From the NCBI GenBank assembly GCA_002724835.1, contig PBPX01000057.1:1-8726 (forward strand): DNA of 8,726 bases, read 5' to 3'. Origin of the DNA: Actinomycetota bacterium (GTDB lineage Bacteria > Actinomycetota > Acidimicrobiia > Actinomarinales > Actinomarinaceae). The translations under genes were made by a program, and so were the position numbers. Of this stretch, positions 1-6,323 are shown piece after piece (position 1 is the first letter of the stretch; every line of letters begins with the position of its first letter). The notes under the pieces were generated by a model. That model was not told where the DNA came from and searched no databases. It worked only from the letters and a program-made list of their open reading frames with translations.

Positions 1-10
1 TCTACCTCCG
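1..10 (+). tRNA. Possible 3' tail of a tRNA cut by the window edge
   Basis: The first ten bases end in ACCTCCG followed by CA. This resembles the 3' acceptor strand plus discriminator G of the two serine tRNAs that follow, which end CCCTCCG and CCTCTCCG. It sits 17 bases before tRNA-Ser(TGA), so a fourth cluster member is plausible. The pairing 5' half lies outside the window, so neither identity nor structure can be tested. It could equally be unrelated sequence. Confidence 0.25.
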
Positions 11-27
11 CAAAAAGATTTTAGTTT

Positions 28-113
28 GGAGGGATGGCCGAGCGGACGAAGGCGTTAGTCTTGAAAACTAATGTATGTATTCCATACCGTGGGTTCGAAT
101 CCCACTCCCTCCG
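28..113 (+). tRNA. tRNA-Ser, anticodon TGA
   Basis: The cloverleaf is complete. The acceptor GGAGGGA (28-34) pairs with TCCCTCC (106-112), followed by discriminator G113. The anticodon stem TTAGT (55-59) pairs with ACTAA (67-71) around a seven-base loop with TGA at 62-64. A long variable arm follows, as expected of a class II serine tRNA, then a GGTTCGAATCC T-arm region. It decodes UCA and related UCN codons. The 3' CCA is not encoded: G113 is followed by CAA, so CCA must be added after transcription. The next tRNA begins seven bases later, so the three tRNAs are probably one transcript. Confidence 0.95.
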
Positions 114-120
114 CAAGCTT

Positions 121-212
<92 letters not shown>

Positions 213-213
213 A

Positions 214-287
214 GCGCCTGTAGCTTAATTGGATAGAGCATCTGATTACGGATCAGAAGGTTGGGGGTTCGACTCCCTCCGGGCGCG
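214..287 (+). tRNA. tRNA-Arg, anticodon ACG
   Basis: The acceptor GCGCCTG (214-220) pairs with CGGGCGC (280-286) with one T-G wobble, and G287 is the discriminator. The anticodon stem TCTGA (241-245) pairs with TCAGA (253-257). The loop TTACGGA carries ACG at 248-250. In bacteria the first anticodon A is normally deaminated to inosine so that CGU, CGC and CGA are read. The T-stem GGGGG/CCCTC encloses TTCGACT. No CCA is encoded (CTT follows). It lies 33 bases upstream of the lipoprotein start. Confidence 0.95.
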
Positions 288-320
288 CTTTTTCTTGATC
301 CGTCAGGTATTATTAATTTT

Positions 321-1697
321 GTGAAAAAATACAGGCATATATTTCTAGCTTTTTTTATAGCATGCTCCCAATCTTCAAGCGATATATCTTCCGAGCGAGA
401 AGCACCTGCAACTACAGAAGCACCTGCAACTACAGAAGCACCTGCAACAATTGCATCTGAAGAATTAAGTGAAAAAGAAAAATGTGCCCCTGTTGCAACA
501 GCTACTTGTGACCCACAAGGCAATCCAATATCACCAGATGAAGGAAATCAACCACCACCAGGGGGAAATCAACCACCACCAGGGGGAAATCAACCACCAC
601 CAGGGGGAAATCAGAATTCAAGTGTTGAAGAAATTGACGCTACCTTAAATACAATAATCCTAGGCGGAGGAAGAGATGTTAGGGGAGCAGAAGGAATATC
701 TCTTGATGAAAATACAGGTTATATGTATATAGGTTTAAACGGTTCAATAATAAGTGGTTGTGATGGTGATGCTTCGTTAGGAGGGCAACCGGTTGGCGGA
801 GGAGAACTTAGTGCAATAAACCCCATATCTGGAATTGAACTTTTTTCTGTAAAAACAGGCGGTGCACCTATTTGGCCTACTGTCGATAGCGATAGAGGCT
901 ACGTTTATGTTATGGGTTCTGGTGACGGGACAGTCACAACCCATGAGTTGAATACTGGATCAATAATTAATGTCATAAACATTGGAGGTAAGCCTCACCA
1001 AGGAGGGTTAGATTATTCTTCTGGAAAAATGGTCATAGGAAATACTTTTAAGTCCTCGGAGGACATCAACCAACAAAAATATTCAAGTATCTTAAATACA
1101 AATACTTTTGAGGTTGAAAAAAATTTTGAATCTTCACCTGGTGCTCACGGAATGGCAGTTGATCAAGACAATGATTTAGTATACTTTTCTTCAGTTGCTG
1201 ATGGAATGATAACTGTTGTTGATGTAAATACCAATGAAATTGTTAATACAGGATCACCAAAAGACAAGTATGGCTCTGATTTTGGTGGAAACAATATGCT
1301 TACTAGACAAGATAAGACTGGTAGGTTATTTCAAGCAAATACACAATCTAGTGCTACAGGTTTAATTGTTATAAACGAAAAAGACTTAACAGCTATTGAT
1401 GTCATAAGGTTTGCTAATAGTAAAATACCTTGGGGAATGTGGGTTGATGAGGCCAACGAGCTTTTATTTGCTGCATTACCAAATGCAAATTCTGTTGGAG
1501 TTGTAGATCTTAAATCTCTTGAACATGTATTAAATATTCAAGTTGGAGAATGTCCATATGCTGTTTCCTTAGACATAGAAAGAAAAATCGGGGTTTCTAC
1601 AAACCAAGGAACACCTTCAATAAACACAAGTGCTACTGTTTTTGATTTATGTAAGGTTTATGAAAAGTTAGGTAGGAAAGTTAATGGCTGTCCTTAG
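321..1697 (+). CDS. Beta-propeller lipoprotein with tandem-repeat linker
   Basis: The frame is open from inside tRNA-Arg, but the sensible start is GTG at 321, giving 458 residues. There the protein opens with a basic tip (VKKYRH), a short hydrophobic stretch and FIAC, a lipobox with Cys15 as the predicted lipidated residue. This suggests an exported, membrane-anchored protein. A low-complexity linker follows, with EAPATT repeats (residues 27-44) and three GNQPPPG repeats (75-95). Residues from about 105 to 445 show recurring blade-like units (hydrophobic strands, then D-x-x-x-G-x-x-Y/F-V motifs such as VDSDRGYVYV and VDQDNDLVYF), resembling YVTN/YncE-type propellers. Paired cysteines near both ends may form disulfides. 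The ligand is unknown; a scaffold or binding role at the cell surface is inferred. The Shine-Dalgarno is weak (AGG at 305-307). The stop overlaps the convergent nitroreductase by four bases. Confidence 0.85.
   Translation: MKKYRHIFLAFFIACSQSSSDISSEREAPATTEAPATTEAPATIASEELSEKEKCAPVATATCDPQGNPISPDEGNQPPPGGNQPPPGGNQPPPGGNQNSSVEEIDATLNTIILGGGRDVRGAEGISLDENTGYMYIGLNGSIISGCDGDASLGGQPVGGGELSAINPISGIELFSVKTGGAPIWPTVDSDRGYVYVMGSGDGTVTTHELNTGSIINVINIGGKPHQGGLDYSSGKMVIGNTFKSSEDINQQKYSSILNTNTFEVEKNFESSPGAHGMAVDQDNDLVYFSSVADGMITVVDVNTNEIVNTGSPKDKYGSDFGGNNMLTRQDKTGRLFQANTQSSATGLIVINEKDLTAIDVIRFANSKIPWGMWVDEANELLFAALPNANSVGVVDLKSLEHVLNIQVGECPYAVSLDIERKIGVSTNQGTPSINTSATVFDLCKVYEKLGRKVNGCP
399..448 (+). repeat. 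18-bp tandem repeat, 2.8 copies, coding EAPATT
   Basis: The unit gaagcacctgcaactaca occurs at 399-416 and 417-434 as identical copies, with a third partial copy at 435-448 that then diverges. It is in frame with the lipoprotein and encodes Glu-Ala-Pro-Ala-Thr-Thr, a typical extended, flexible surface linker just behind the lipidated cysteine. Identity at third codon positions points to recent duplication or slippage. Confidence 0.95.
543..613 (+). repeat. 21-bp tandem repeat, 3.4 copies, coding GNQPPPG
   Basis: The unit ggaaatcaaccaccaccagg plus g (21 bases) occurs three times without a mismatch, at 543-563, 564-584 and 585-605, followed by a partial copy at 606-613. It is in frame and encodes Gly-Asn-Gln-Pro-Pro-Pro-Gly, a proline/glycine-rich spacer between the N-terminal region and the propeller. 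The perfect identity suggests copy number may vary between strains. A change of one unit would keep the reading frame. Confidence 0.97.
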
Positions 1698-2353
1698 TAA
1701 CTCCAAAGTGGGTTTTTTAAACCCCAATCAGCAGAATTACCCCATTTATTTAAATAGGTAACTTCATCAACAGGATTTCTTTCAGCTACACCCCATTTAC
1801 CTAATGGGTATCCTGCAGTTACAACTGCATTAAGACTCCAGCCCTTATCATTAGGGACGCCTAGTATCTCAAAAGCTTCTTTTTGCTTAAAAGACATAAC
1901 TGTTGTTAAACACGTTCCTATACCATGCGCTCTTCCAGCTAACATTAAACTCCAAATAGCAGGAAATATTGAAGAGCCAGTTGGGTCATTCCTTGAAAAA
2001 ACAAGAAAATGTGCAGGAACTTTATGAAAATTTTCTGCCAACCATCCTGCAGACTTGCTTATTTTTATAACTTGATTTGCTTTTTTATCATCTCCAACTT
2101 CTGAGGCACCAAGATCGGGTTTTCCTCCATAGAATTCCTTCATGTAATAATCCCAGGTCTCTCTATATACATCACCTAATTGTCTTCTGGTCTCTTCATC
2201 TGTTACAACAAGAAATTTCCATCCTTGACGATTAGAACCACTAGGTGCCCTTATCGCAGCATCGACCATAGTTTTTATAATTTCTTCAGGTATAGGGTCT
2301 TCTTTAACCCTTCGCATAGATCTTGTGGTATAAAGAGCTTCAAATACATCCAT
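1694..2353 (-). CDS. Nitroreductase-family FMN oxidoreductase
   Basis: The 219-residue protein has the family hallmarks. The N-terminal RSMRR (residues 11-15) corresponds to the FMN-phosphate-binding R-S-x-R motif. RAPSGSNRQGW (35-45) corresponds to the second flavin-contact segment. SIFPAIWSLMLAGRAHGIGTCLTT (128-151, a dimer-interface helix leading to a flavin contact) and AGYPLGKWG (180-188) complete the fold. Such enzymes use NAD(P)H, or F420H2 in some actinobacterial relatives, to reduce nitro groups, quinones, enones or flavins in the cytoplasm. The physiological substrate cannot be read from sequence. It starts at ATG 2353, 34 bases from the divergent crotonase. It ends tail to tail with the lipoprotein, sharing four bases (TTAG gives TAG on one strand and TAA on the other). 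Confidence 0.9.
   Translation of the reverse strand: MDVFEALYTTRSMRRVKEDPIPEEIIKTMVDAAIRAPSGSNRQGWKFLVVTDEETRRQLGDVYRETWDYYMKEFYGGKPDLGASEVGDDKKANQVIKISKSAGWLAENFHKVPAHFLVFSRNDPTGSSIFPAIWSLMLAGRAHGIGTCLTTVMSFKQKEAFEILGVPNDKGWSLNAVVTAGYPLGKWGVAERNPVDEVTYLNKWGNSADWGLKNPLWSY
1710..1724. other. Small inverted repeat at a convergent gene junction
   Basis: GGGTTT (1710-1715) and AAACCC (1719-1724) form a perfect six-pair stem with a TTT loop. It lies 12 bases past the lipoprotein stop and inside the last codons of the opposing nitroreductase. It is the only hairpin I noticed near a convergent junction here and could slow or end transcription of the lipoprotein. There is no following T-tract, so a classical intrinsic terminator is not supported. 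Confidence 0.3.
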
Positions 2354-2379
2354 TTTGTTATTTTAGTAAGATAGAATTT

Positions 2380-2382
2380 AGG
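2380..2382 (+). promoter_or_regulatory. Ribosome binding site of the crotonase gene
   Basis: AGG (within TTTAGGTAAGC) lies five bases before ATG 2388 and supports that start. A TAGAAT at 2372-2377 matches five of six bases of a -10 box, but it would put the transcript start almost on the ATG, and no convincing -35 is visible. The promoter itself is therefore not annotated. Confidence 0.45.
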
Positions 2383-2387
2383 TAAGC

Positions 2388-3203
2388 ATGGATAAAAAAA
2401 TATTTTCAGAAATAAAAGACAATATAGGAATAGTTTGGCTAAACCGTCCAGAGAAAAAAAATGCATTAAATGATGAATTATGGTTTGGCTTGCCAAAACT
2501 AGTAAAAGAGTTAGACGAAAACGAAGAAGTCGTAGTGATTATTTTGGCGGCAAAGGGCGATACTTTCTCAGCAGGTATAGACATAAATTTACTTGTAGAA
2601 GCCTTTGATCTAAATGAAGACCTAAGAACCAATGCGGAAGAAAGAATAGAAATAATGGAAATAACAAAAAAATTTCAAGATGCATTTACCACAGTTGCAA
2701 AAACTAAAAAACCTACAATTGCAGCTATTCAGGGTTTTAGTATTGGGGGCGCTACGAATTTGGTTGCATCTTGTGATATTAGGCTCTCAACAAAAGATGC
2801 AAAATTTTCAATTGGTGAAACGAAACTAGGTTTAGTTGCAGACGTAGGGGCCTTACAAAGAATGCCAAAAATTATATCTAAAGGTTTACTGAGAGAACTT
2901 GCTTATACTGGAAAAACTTTTGGGGCAGAATATGCAAAGGAAATTGGTTTTGTTAATCATATTTACGAAACTCATGAAGAATTAATAAATGGAGCAATGG
3001 ATCTTGCTAAAGATATAGCTTCAAACTCACCACTAGTTATAAAAGGGGTGAAAATGATGCTCGACAAAGGAGAAGAATTAACTGCAGATCAGTCTTTAGA
3101 CCTAGTAAGAATGTGGAGCACTTCTTTCCTAACATCTGAAGACTTAAAAGAAGGAATTTTTGCCATGATGGAGAAACGAGATCCTAAATTTAAGGGCAAG
3201 TAA
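2388..3203 (+). CDS. Crotonase-family, dienoyl-CoA isomerase-like
   Basis: The 271-residue protein is a complete enoyl-CoA hydratase/isomerase fold. FSAGIDI (60-66) and the SIGGA turn (118-122) form the expected CoA-thioester oxyanion hole. The segment ETKLGLVADVGALQRMP (144-160) closely matches eukaryotic ECH1. Glu144 and Asp152 have the same eight-residue spacing as Glu196 and Asp204, the catalytic acids of the rat enzyme. Family knowledge therefore favours delta(3,5)-delta(2,4)-dienoyl-CoA isomerase, which moves double bonds during beta-oxidation of unsaturated fatty acids, over a plain hydratase. It is cytoplasmic and probably oligomeric. It is divergent from the nitroreductase with a 34-base spacer and abuts the dGTPase-like gene with no gap. 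A run of eight A's (2454-2461) falls in frame early in the gene. Confidence 0.88.
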   Translation: MDKKIFSEIKDNIGIVWLNRPEKKNALNDELWFGLPKLVKELDENEEVVVIILAAKGDTFSAGIDINLLVEAFDLNEDLRTNAEERIEIMEITKKFQDAFTTVAKTKKPTIAAIQGFSIGGATNLVASCDIRLSTKDAKFSIGETKLGLVADVGALQRMPKIISKGLLRELAYTGKTFGAEYAKEIGFVNHIYETHEELINGAMDLAKDIASNSPLVIKGVKMMLDKGEELTADQSLDLVRMWSTSFLTSEDLKEGIFAMMEKRDPKFKGK

Positions 3204-4181
3204 TTATAATTTACTAAATTCTTTTAGAGCAAATCTGTCAGTCATTCCTGCCACATAATCTACAGCATTTTCCAAGTCTGTTTGATCAGCTCTATACTGC
3301 TCAGGAAGCAATTTTGGATTCTCGGTAAAATTTATAACAAGCTTTTCAACAACTTCTCTAGCTTCTTTTCTTTCCTCTATTGTTTCTTTTCTTAAATAAA
3401 CATTTTCAAACATAAAATCTCGCAATACATTCATGCACTCTAAAATTTCAGAATCCATATTTATTCCTTTTGTATTTGATGCTTTAAAAACTCCAGATAT
3501 TAAATTGTTAATCCACTGTTTTCCTGGGGAGCCTAATAGTTTTGTTATATTTTTTGGGATATCATTTTCATGTAAAATATCAGCTCTGATTGCATCTTCT
3601 ACATCATGAGTTAAATAAGCTATTCTGTCTGCAAAACGACAAACCATAGCTTCAGGCGTTTCCGGAGCTTCTTCATATTTCCAGGGGTGAAATTTGATCC
3701 CATTTATTGTTTCATAAGAAAGATTCAAGGGCTCTATTTGTTTAAATATTTTTACAGAATTTTCAGAATGACTCCATCCATCATCTAACATTTCATCTAA
3801 CACATCTTCTCCAGTATGGCCAAAAGGAGAGTGTCCAACATCATGACCTAAGCAAATTGCTTCAGTTAGATCGGGATTAAGGCCTAGAGTTTTAGCTATA
3901 GACCTTCCAATTTGAGTAACTTGTAACGTATGAGTCATTCTTGTAATAAAATGATCACCATCTGGGTTCATAAAAACTTGAGTCTTATGCTTTAGTCTTC
4001 GGAATGCTTTTGAATGAATAATTCTGTCTCTATCTCTTTCAAATATAGTTCTAAAAAGATCAGGTTCTTCTTCTACTTCTCTACCTTTTGAATTATTTGA
4101 AAAAGTTGCATTAGAAGATAAAGTAACTCTTTCGTTAGCTTCTCTCCAGTTACGATCTCTTAATATAAAAGAATCATTCAC
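3204..4181 (-). CDS. dgt: dGTPase-like dNTP triphosphohydrolase (HD domain)
   Basis: The 325-residue protein has the dGTPase arrangement. An N-terminal FRTIFERDRDRIIHSKAFRRL (43-63) precedes KTQVF. TRMTHTLQV supplies His84, GHDVGHSPFGHTGE (112-125) supplies His113/Asp114 plus His117 and His122, and CRFADRIAY supplies Asp185, together the H-HD-D metal site. The family cleaves dNTPs to deoxynucleosides and tripolyphosphate. Many members lack strict dGTP preference, so the substrate remains open. The length fits the short bacterial class. The start is GTG at 4181, with AAGG about eight bases upstream; the overlapping ATGs are out of frame. It follows the deoxyribonucleotidase-like gene by 16 bases on the same strand, so co-transcription is likely. 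Its stop abuts the crotonase stop exactly. Confidence 0.9.
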   Translation of the reverse strand: MNDSFILRDRNWREANERVTLSSNATFSNNSKGREVEEEPDLFRTIFERDRDRIIHSKAFRRLKHKTQVFMNPDGDHFITRMTHTLQVTQIGRSIAKTLGLNPDLTEAICLGHDVGHSPFGHTGEDVLDEMLDDGWSHSENSVKIFKQIEPLNLSYETINGIKFHPWKYEEAPETPEAMVCRFADRIAYLTHDVEDAIRADILHENDIPKNITKLLGSPGKQWINNLISGVFKASNTKGINMDSEILECMNVLRDFMFENVYLRKETIEERKEAREVVEKLVINFTENPKLLPEQYRADQTDLENAVDYVAGMTDRFALKEFSKL

Positions 4182-4197
4182 ATTTTAACCTTAAACA

Positions 4198-4743
4198 CTA
4201 AAAGCTATTTAATAAAGGGATTAATTCGCTCCAATTATGAATATCAAAAACACCATCAAGCGGCTTGTTATAACTTCTAACAAACCTAATTATTTTTTTA
4301 TCAACAGTATTTTTTTTATAATTTTCTAATTGATATGGTGCATCATCTATATATACTTCACAATCAATAGTCCATTTGTCTTCAATAAAGTGAATTTCTT
4401 TAGTTGGAATTTTATTCTCTCCGAGCCACATTAAAGTATCATGAATAGACCACCAAGGCTTAGATGAAATAATAACTATATCATGCCCAGATTTACAAAG
4501 CTCATTAAGCGTTTCAACAGAATTTTCATAAACTTCTAAGTTTCTAAAGATTGATGAGCCATTGATATCTTTTGCCCATTTCCAAAAATCTAAATCTTCT
4601 TTAAAGTGAGTCAAGGGTTCTGATAGCCCCCAGCTTTTTATGTCATCTTCTAGTATTTTTTTACCAAACTCTTCTTCATAATATTTTGTCCAGCCTTTAG
4701 TGAAGTTTGCAACAACTCCATCTAAATCTACTCCTATTCTCAT
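4198..4743 (-). CDS. 5'(3')-deoxyribonucleotidase-like HAD phosphatase
   Basis: Starting at ATG 4743, the 181-residue protein begins MRIGVDLDGVVANF, the HAD motif I of the NT5C type, with nucleophile Asp6 and Asp8. Motif II is IVIISSKPWW (Ser93/Ser94), Lys123 is the likely motif III lysine, and VYIDDAP (Asp133, Asp134) is motif IV. Aromatic residues around 53-58 could shape the nucleotide pocket. Members dephosphorylate deoxynucleoside monophosphates, but many bacterial relatives are untested. A frame extension to ATG 4794 adds 17 residues with no homology to motif I and would leave only eight bases before dnaX, so I prefer 4743. No good Shine-Dalgarno precedes either start. It is upstream of, and probably co-transcribed with, the dGTPase-like gene. 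Confidence 0.8.
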   Translation of the reverse strand: MRIGVDLDGVVANFTKGWTKYYEEEFGKKILEDDIKSWGLSEPLTHFKEDLDFWKWAKDINGSSIFRNLEVYENSVETLNELCKSGHDIVIISSKPWWSIHDTLMWLGENKIPTKEIHFIEDKWTIDCEVYIDDAPYQLENYKKNTVDKKIIRFVRSYNKPLDGVFDIHNWSELIPLLNSF

Positions 4744-4802
4744 TTGACTAAGTTTAATTCTTAGGTGCACTATAGAGAAGGAACCTATTACCATTTAAGA
4801 AT
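4744..4802. other. Divergent intergenic spacer upstream of dnaX
   Basis: This is the longest non-coding stretch in the window and must hold the control elements for dnaX and for the HAD/dGTPase pair. It contains an interrupted inverted repeat CTAAG/CTTAG (4748-4763 region), the palindrome GTGCAC, and GAAGGA about 20 bases before the dnaX ATG, too far to serve as its ribosome site. No promoter with standard spacing is evident on either strand. Confidence 0.5.
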
Positions 4803-6323
4803 ATGAAACAAGCACTTTATAGAAAATATAGACCAACAAAATTATCAGAATTGGTTGGGCAAGAAGAAGCTGTTTCATTGATTAATAACCAAATTGATAA
4901 TGAAAACCTTGGACATGCATATCTCTTCTCAGGACCAAGAGGAGTTGGTAAAACATCGTTGGCAAGAATTATTGCCTTACAGCTAGGTTGTGATCCAATT
5001 TTTGACATATCAGAAATTGATGCAGCATCACATAATAAAGTTGATGACATACGAGAAATGAACGAAAGCGTAAACTTTATTGCAAGTAGCCCAGGAAAGA
5101 AAAGAGTATTTATTTTAGATGAAGTCCACATGCTTTCTAACGCTGCTTCAAATGCTTTCCTTAAAACCTTAGAAGAACCACCAGAACATATAATTTTTAT
5201 ACTTGCAACCACAGAGCCAGAAAGGGTTTTAGACACAATTAAAAGCAGGACCACTCAGATCGTCTTTAAAAAAATAACGGAAGATGAAATTATTAAAACT
5301 TTAAAGAAGATAGGTAAAAAAGAAAAGATAGATTTAGATGTTGAAATTATAAAAATGATTGCAAATTCATCTGAAGGATCACTAAGAGATGCAATAAACC
5401 TTTTTGAACAAACCCACAATACATTTGGGGCAAAAGCTTCTATTGATGACTTGTTTAGTTTACTTGGCAAATTAAGCAGTAAAGACTTTGAAACAATAAT
5501 TAATGCTGTAGAAACACAAGACACTGGTGCTGTTCTTAATGTAATAAGAGGAGCTTATGCAAAAGGGTTGCAACCCAATGATATTGTTGATTCTGTGTCA
5601 GAATTTTTTAGAAATCTTTTTTATCTCAAATACTTACCTGATGATAAAAAGCTAAGTTCACTTACACCAAATTTAAAAAAACTCCTTGAGGAAGCTAATA
5701 AGAAAATACCTGCAAAGCAATTAGTTAGAATACTTGATTTAATTGATGAAATTAATACTGTTATTTCAACAACATCTTCAGCTCACTTAAAGTTGGAATT
5801 ATTTATGATGAAAATAATAAAACCAGAGTTTGGTTCAGATGTAAAATCTATAGGATACAGAGTAGATCTTCTCGAAGGAAAGTTAATTGCAGATGTAAAA
5901 CCTGAAAAAGATGAGAAGCCTGAACTTAAGGTTGAAGAAGAAAAAATAGAAGCACCTAAACCAAAAAAAAATATAAAGAAGAAAAATAAAGAATCATTAG
6001 AAAATTTTGACGTATATTGGCCAAAGATATTAGAAGAACTAAGAGAAAAGCTATCTTCAAGAAAATTTTCCTACCTAACAGCTGTAAGTCCAGAAGTTGA
6101 AAGCAATGGCACCTTAAATCTATTTGTAGATAAAGATAACGAATTTCTCCTAAAAGAGCTTGAAAAGTCAGAAGAAGTAATTGACTTATTGATATCAGAA
6201 GTTGCAGAAAAAATGGGAATAGAGGTAAATATAAAAATATTTTTAAGTGAAAAATCTAAATCAGGAGATTCAAAAGGCTTAGATGCTGCTCAAGAAGTAT
6301 TTGACGTAGAAGATTTAAACTAA
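4803..6323 (+). CDS. dnaX: DNA polymerase III subunit gamma/tau, zinc module absent
   Basis: DnaX is the clamp-loader ATPase that opens the sliding clamp and, as tau, ties polymerases together. The 506-residue protein opens with ALYRKYRP, then Walker A GPRGVGKT (44-51), DEVH in Walker B (106-109), TTEPE (136-140), the sensor segment SRT (148-150) and EGSLRDA (191-197). A collar domain reaches to about 342, followed by a Lys/Glu/Pro-rich linker (about 360-400) and a C-terminal tau-type domain (about 400-485). The usual four-cysteine zinc module after Walker A is missing: only Cys63 remains, and seven residues lead straight into EIDAAS. Nine A's in the linker may allow slippage to a gamma form. 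SRT and DAASH resemble actinobacterial DnaX. The ybaB-recR pair that follows dnaX in many bacteria is absent. The stop overlaps the convergent gene by four bases. Confidence 0.95.
   Translation: MKQALYRKYRPTKLSELVGQEEAVSLINNQIDNENLGHAYLFSGPRGVGKTSLARIIALQLGCDPIFDISEIDAASHNKVDDIREMNESVNFIASSPGKKRVFILDEVHMLSNAASNAFLKTLEEPPEHIIFILATTEPERVLDTIKSRTTQIVFKKITEDEIIKTLKKIGKKEKIDLDVEIIKMIANSSEGSLRDAINLFEQTHNTFGAKASIDDLFSLLGKLSSKDFETIINAVETQDTGAVLNVIRGAYAKGLQPNDIVDSVSEFFRNLFYLKYLPDDKKLSSLTPNLKKLLEEANKKIPAKQLVRILDLIDEINTVISTTSSAHLKLELFMMKIIKPEFGSDVKSIGYRVDLLEGKLIADVKPEKDEKPELKVEEEKIEAPKPKKNIKKKNKESLENFDVYWPKILEELREKLSSRKFSYLTAVSPEVESNGTLNLFVDKDNEFLLKELEKSEEVIDLLISEVAEKMGIEVNIKIFLSEKSKSGDSKGLDAAQEVFDVEDLN
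5963..5971 (+). promoter_or_regulatory. A9 run, candidate slippage site in dnaX
   Basis: Nine consecutive A's span codons CCA AAA AAA AAT (residues 387-390), just after the collar domain. Losing one A, or a +1 shift, brings TAA at once (CCA AAA AAA ATA TAA), giving 390 residues. Gaining one A, or a -1 shift on A AAA AAA, reads five more codons to TAA at 5987-5989, giving 395 residues. Either product would be gamma-like. Precedents are E. coli ribosomal frameshifting and Thermus thermophilus transcriptional slippage on A9. No clear downstream hairpin or upstream Shine-Dalgarno stimulator is visible, which favours transcriptional slippage if it is real. A+T-rich sequence can make such runs by chance. 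Confidence 0.45.

Noticed and set aside
261..320. Upstream extension of the lipoprotein frame to a TTG at 261
   Set aside because: The extension lies within tRNA-Arg and would bury the signal peptide; GTG at 321 gives a proper lipoprotein N-terminus.
543..613. Short direct repeats as a possible CRISPR array
   Set aside because: The copies are directly contiguous with no spacers, and they are in frame with a coding sequence.
2275..2632. Minus-strand frames over the crotonase start and divergent spacer
   Set aside because: They are antisense to a well-supported crotonase, with hydrophobic or Ser/Phe-rich composition typical of shadow frames and no family motifs.
3204..4743. dGTPase/nucleotidase pair as an antiphage nucleotide-depletion system
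   Set aside because: No sensor, toxin, mobile element or other defence gene is nearby, and the housekeeping context (dnaX, murJ) favours pool maintenance.
4744..4776. dnaX promoter with TTGACT (4744-4749) and TATAGA (4771-4776)
   Set aside because: The spacing is 21 bases and the -10 match is four of six, so it does not meet even a relaxed standard.
4744..4794. Longer N-terminus for the HAD phosphatase from ATG 4794
   Set aside because: HAD motif I normally sits within the first ten or so residues, as it does from ATG 4743. The extra 17 residues match nothing and fill the shared control region.
4817..5524. Minus-strand frames antisense to dnaX
   Set aside because: They are complement shadows of highly conserved dnaX motifs with no credible domain.
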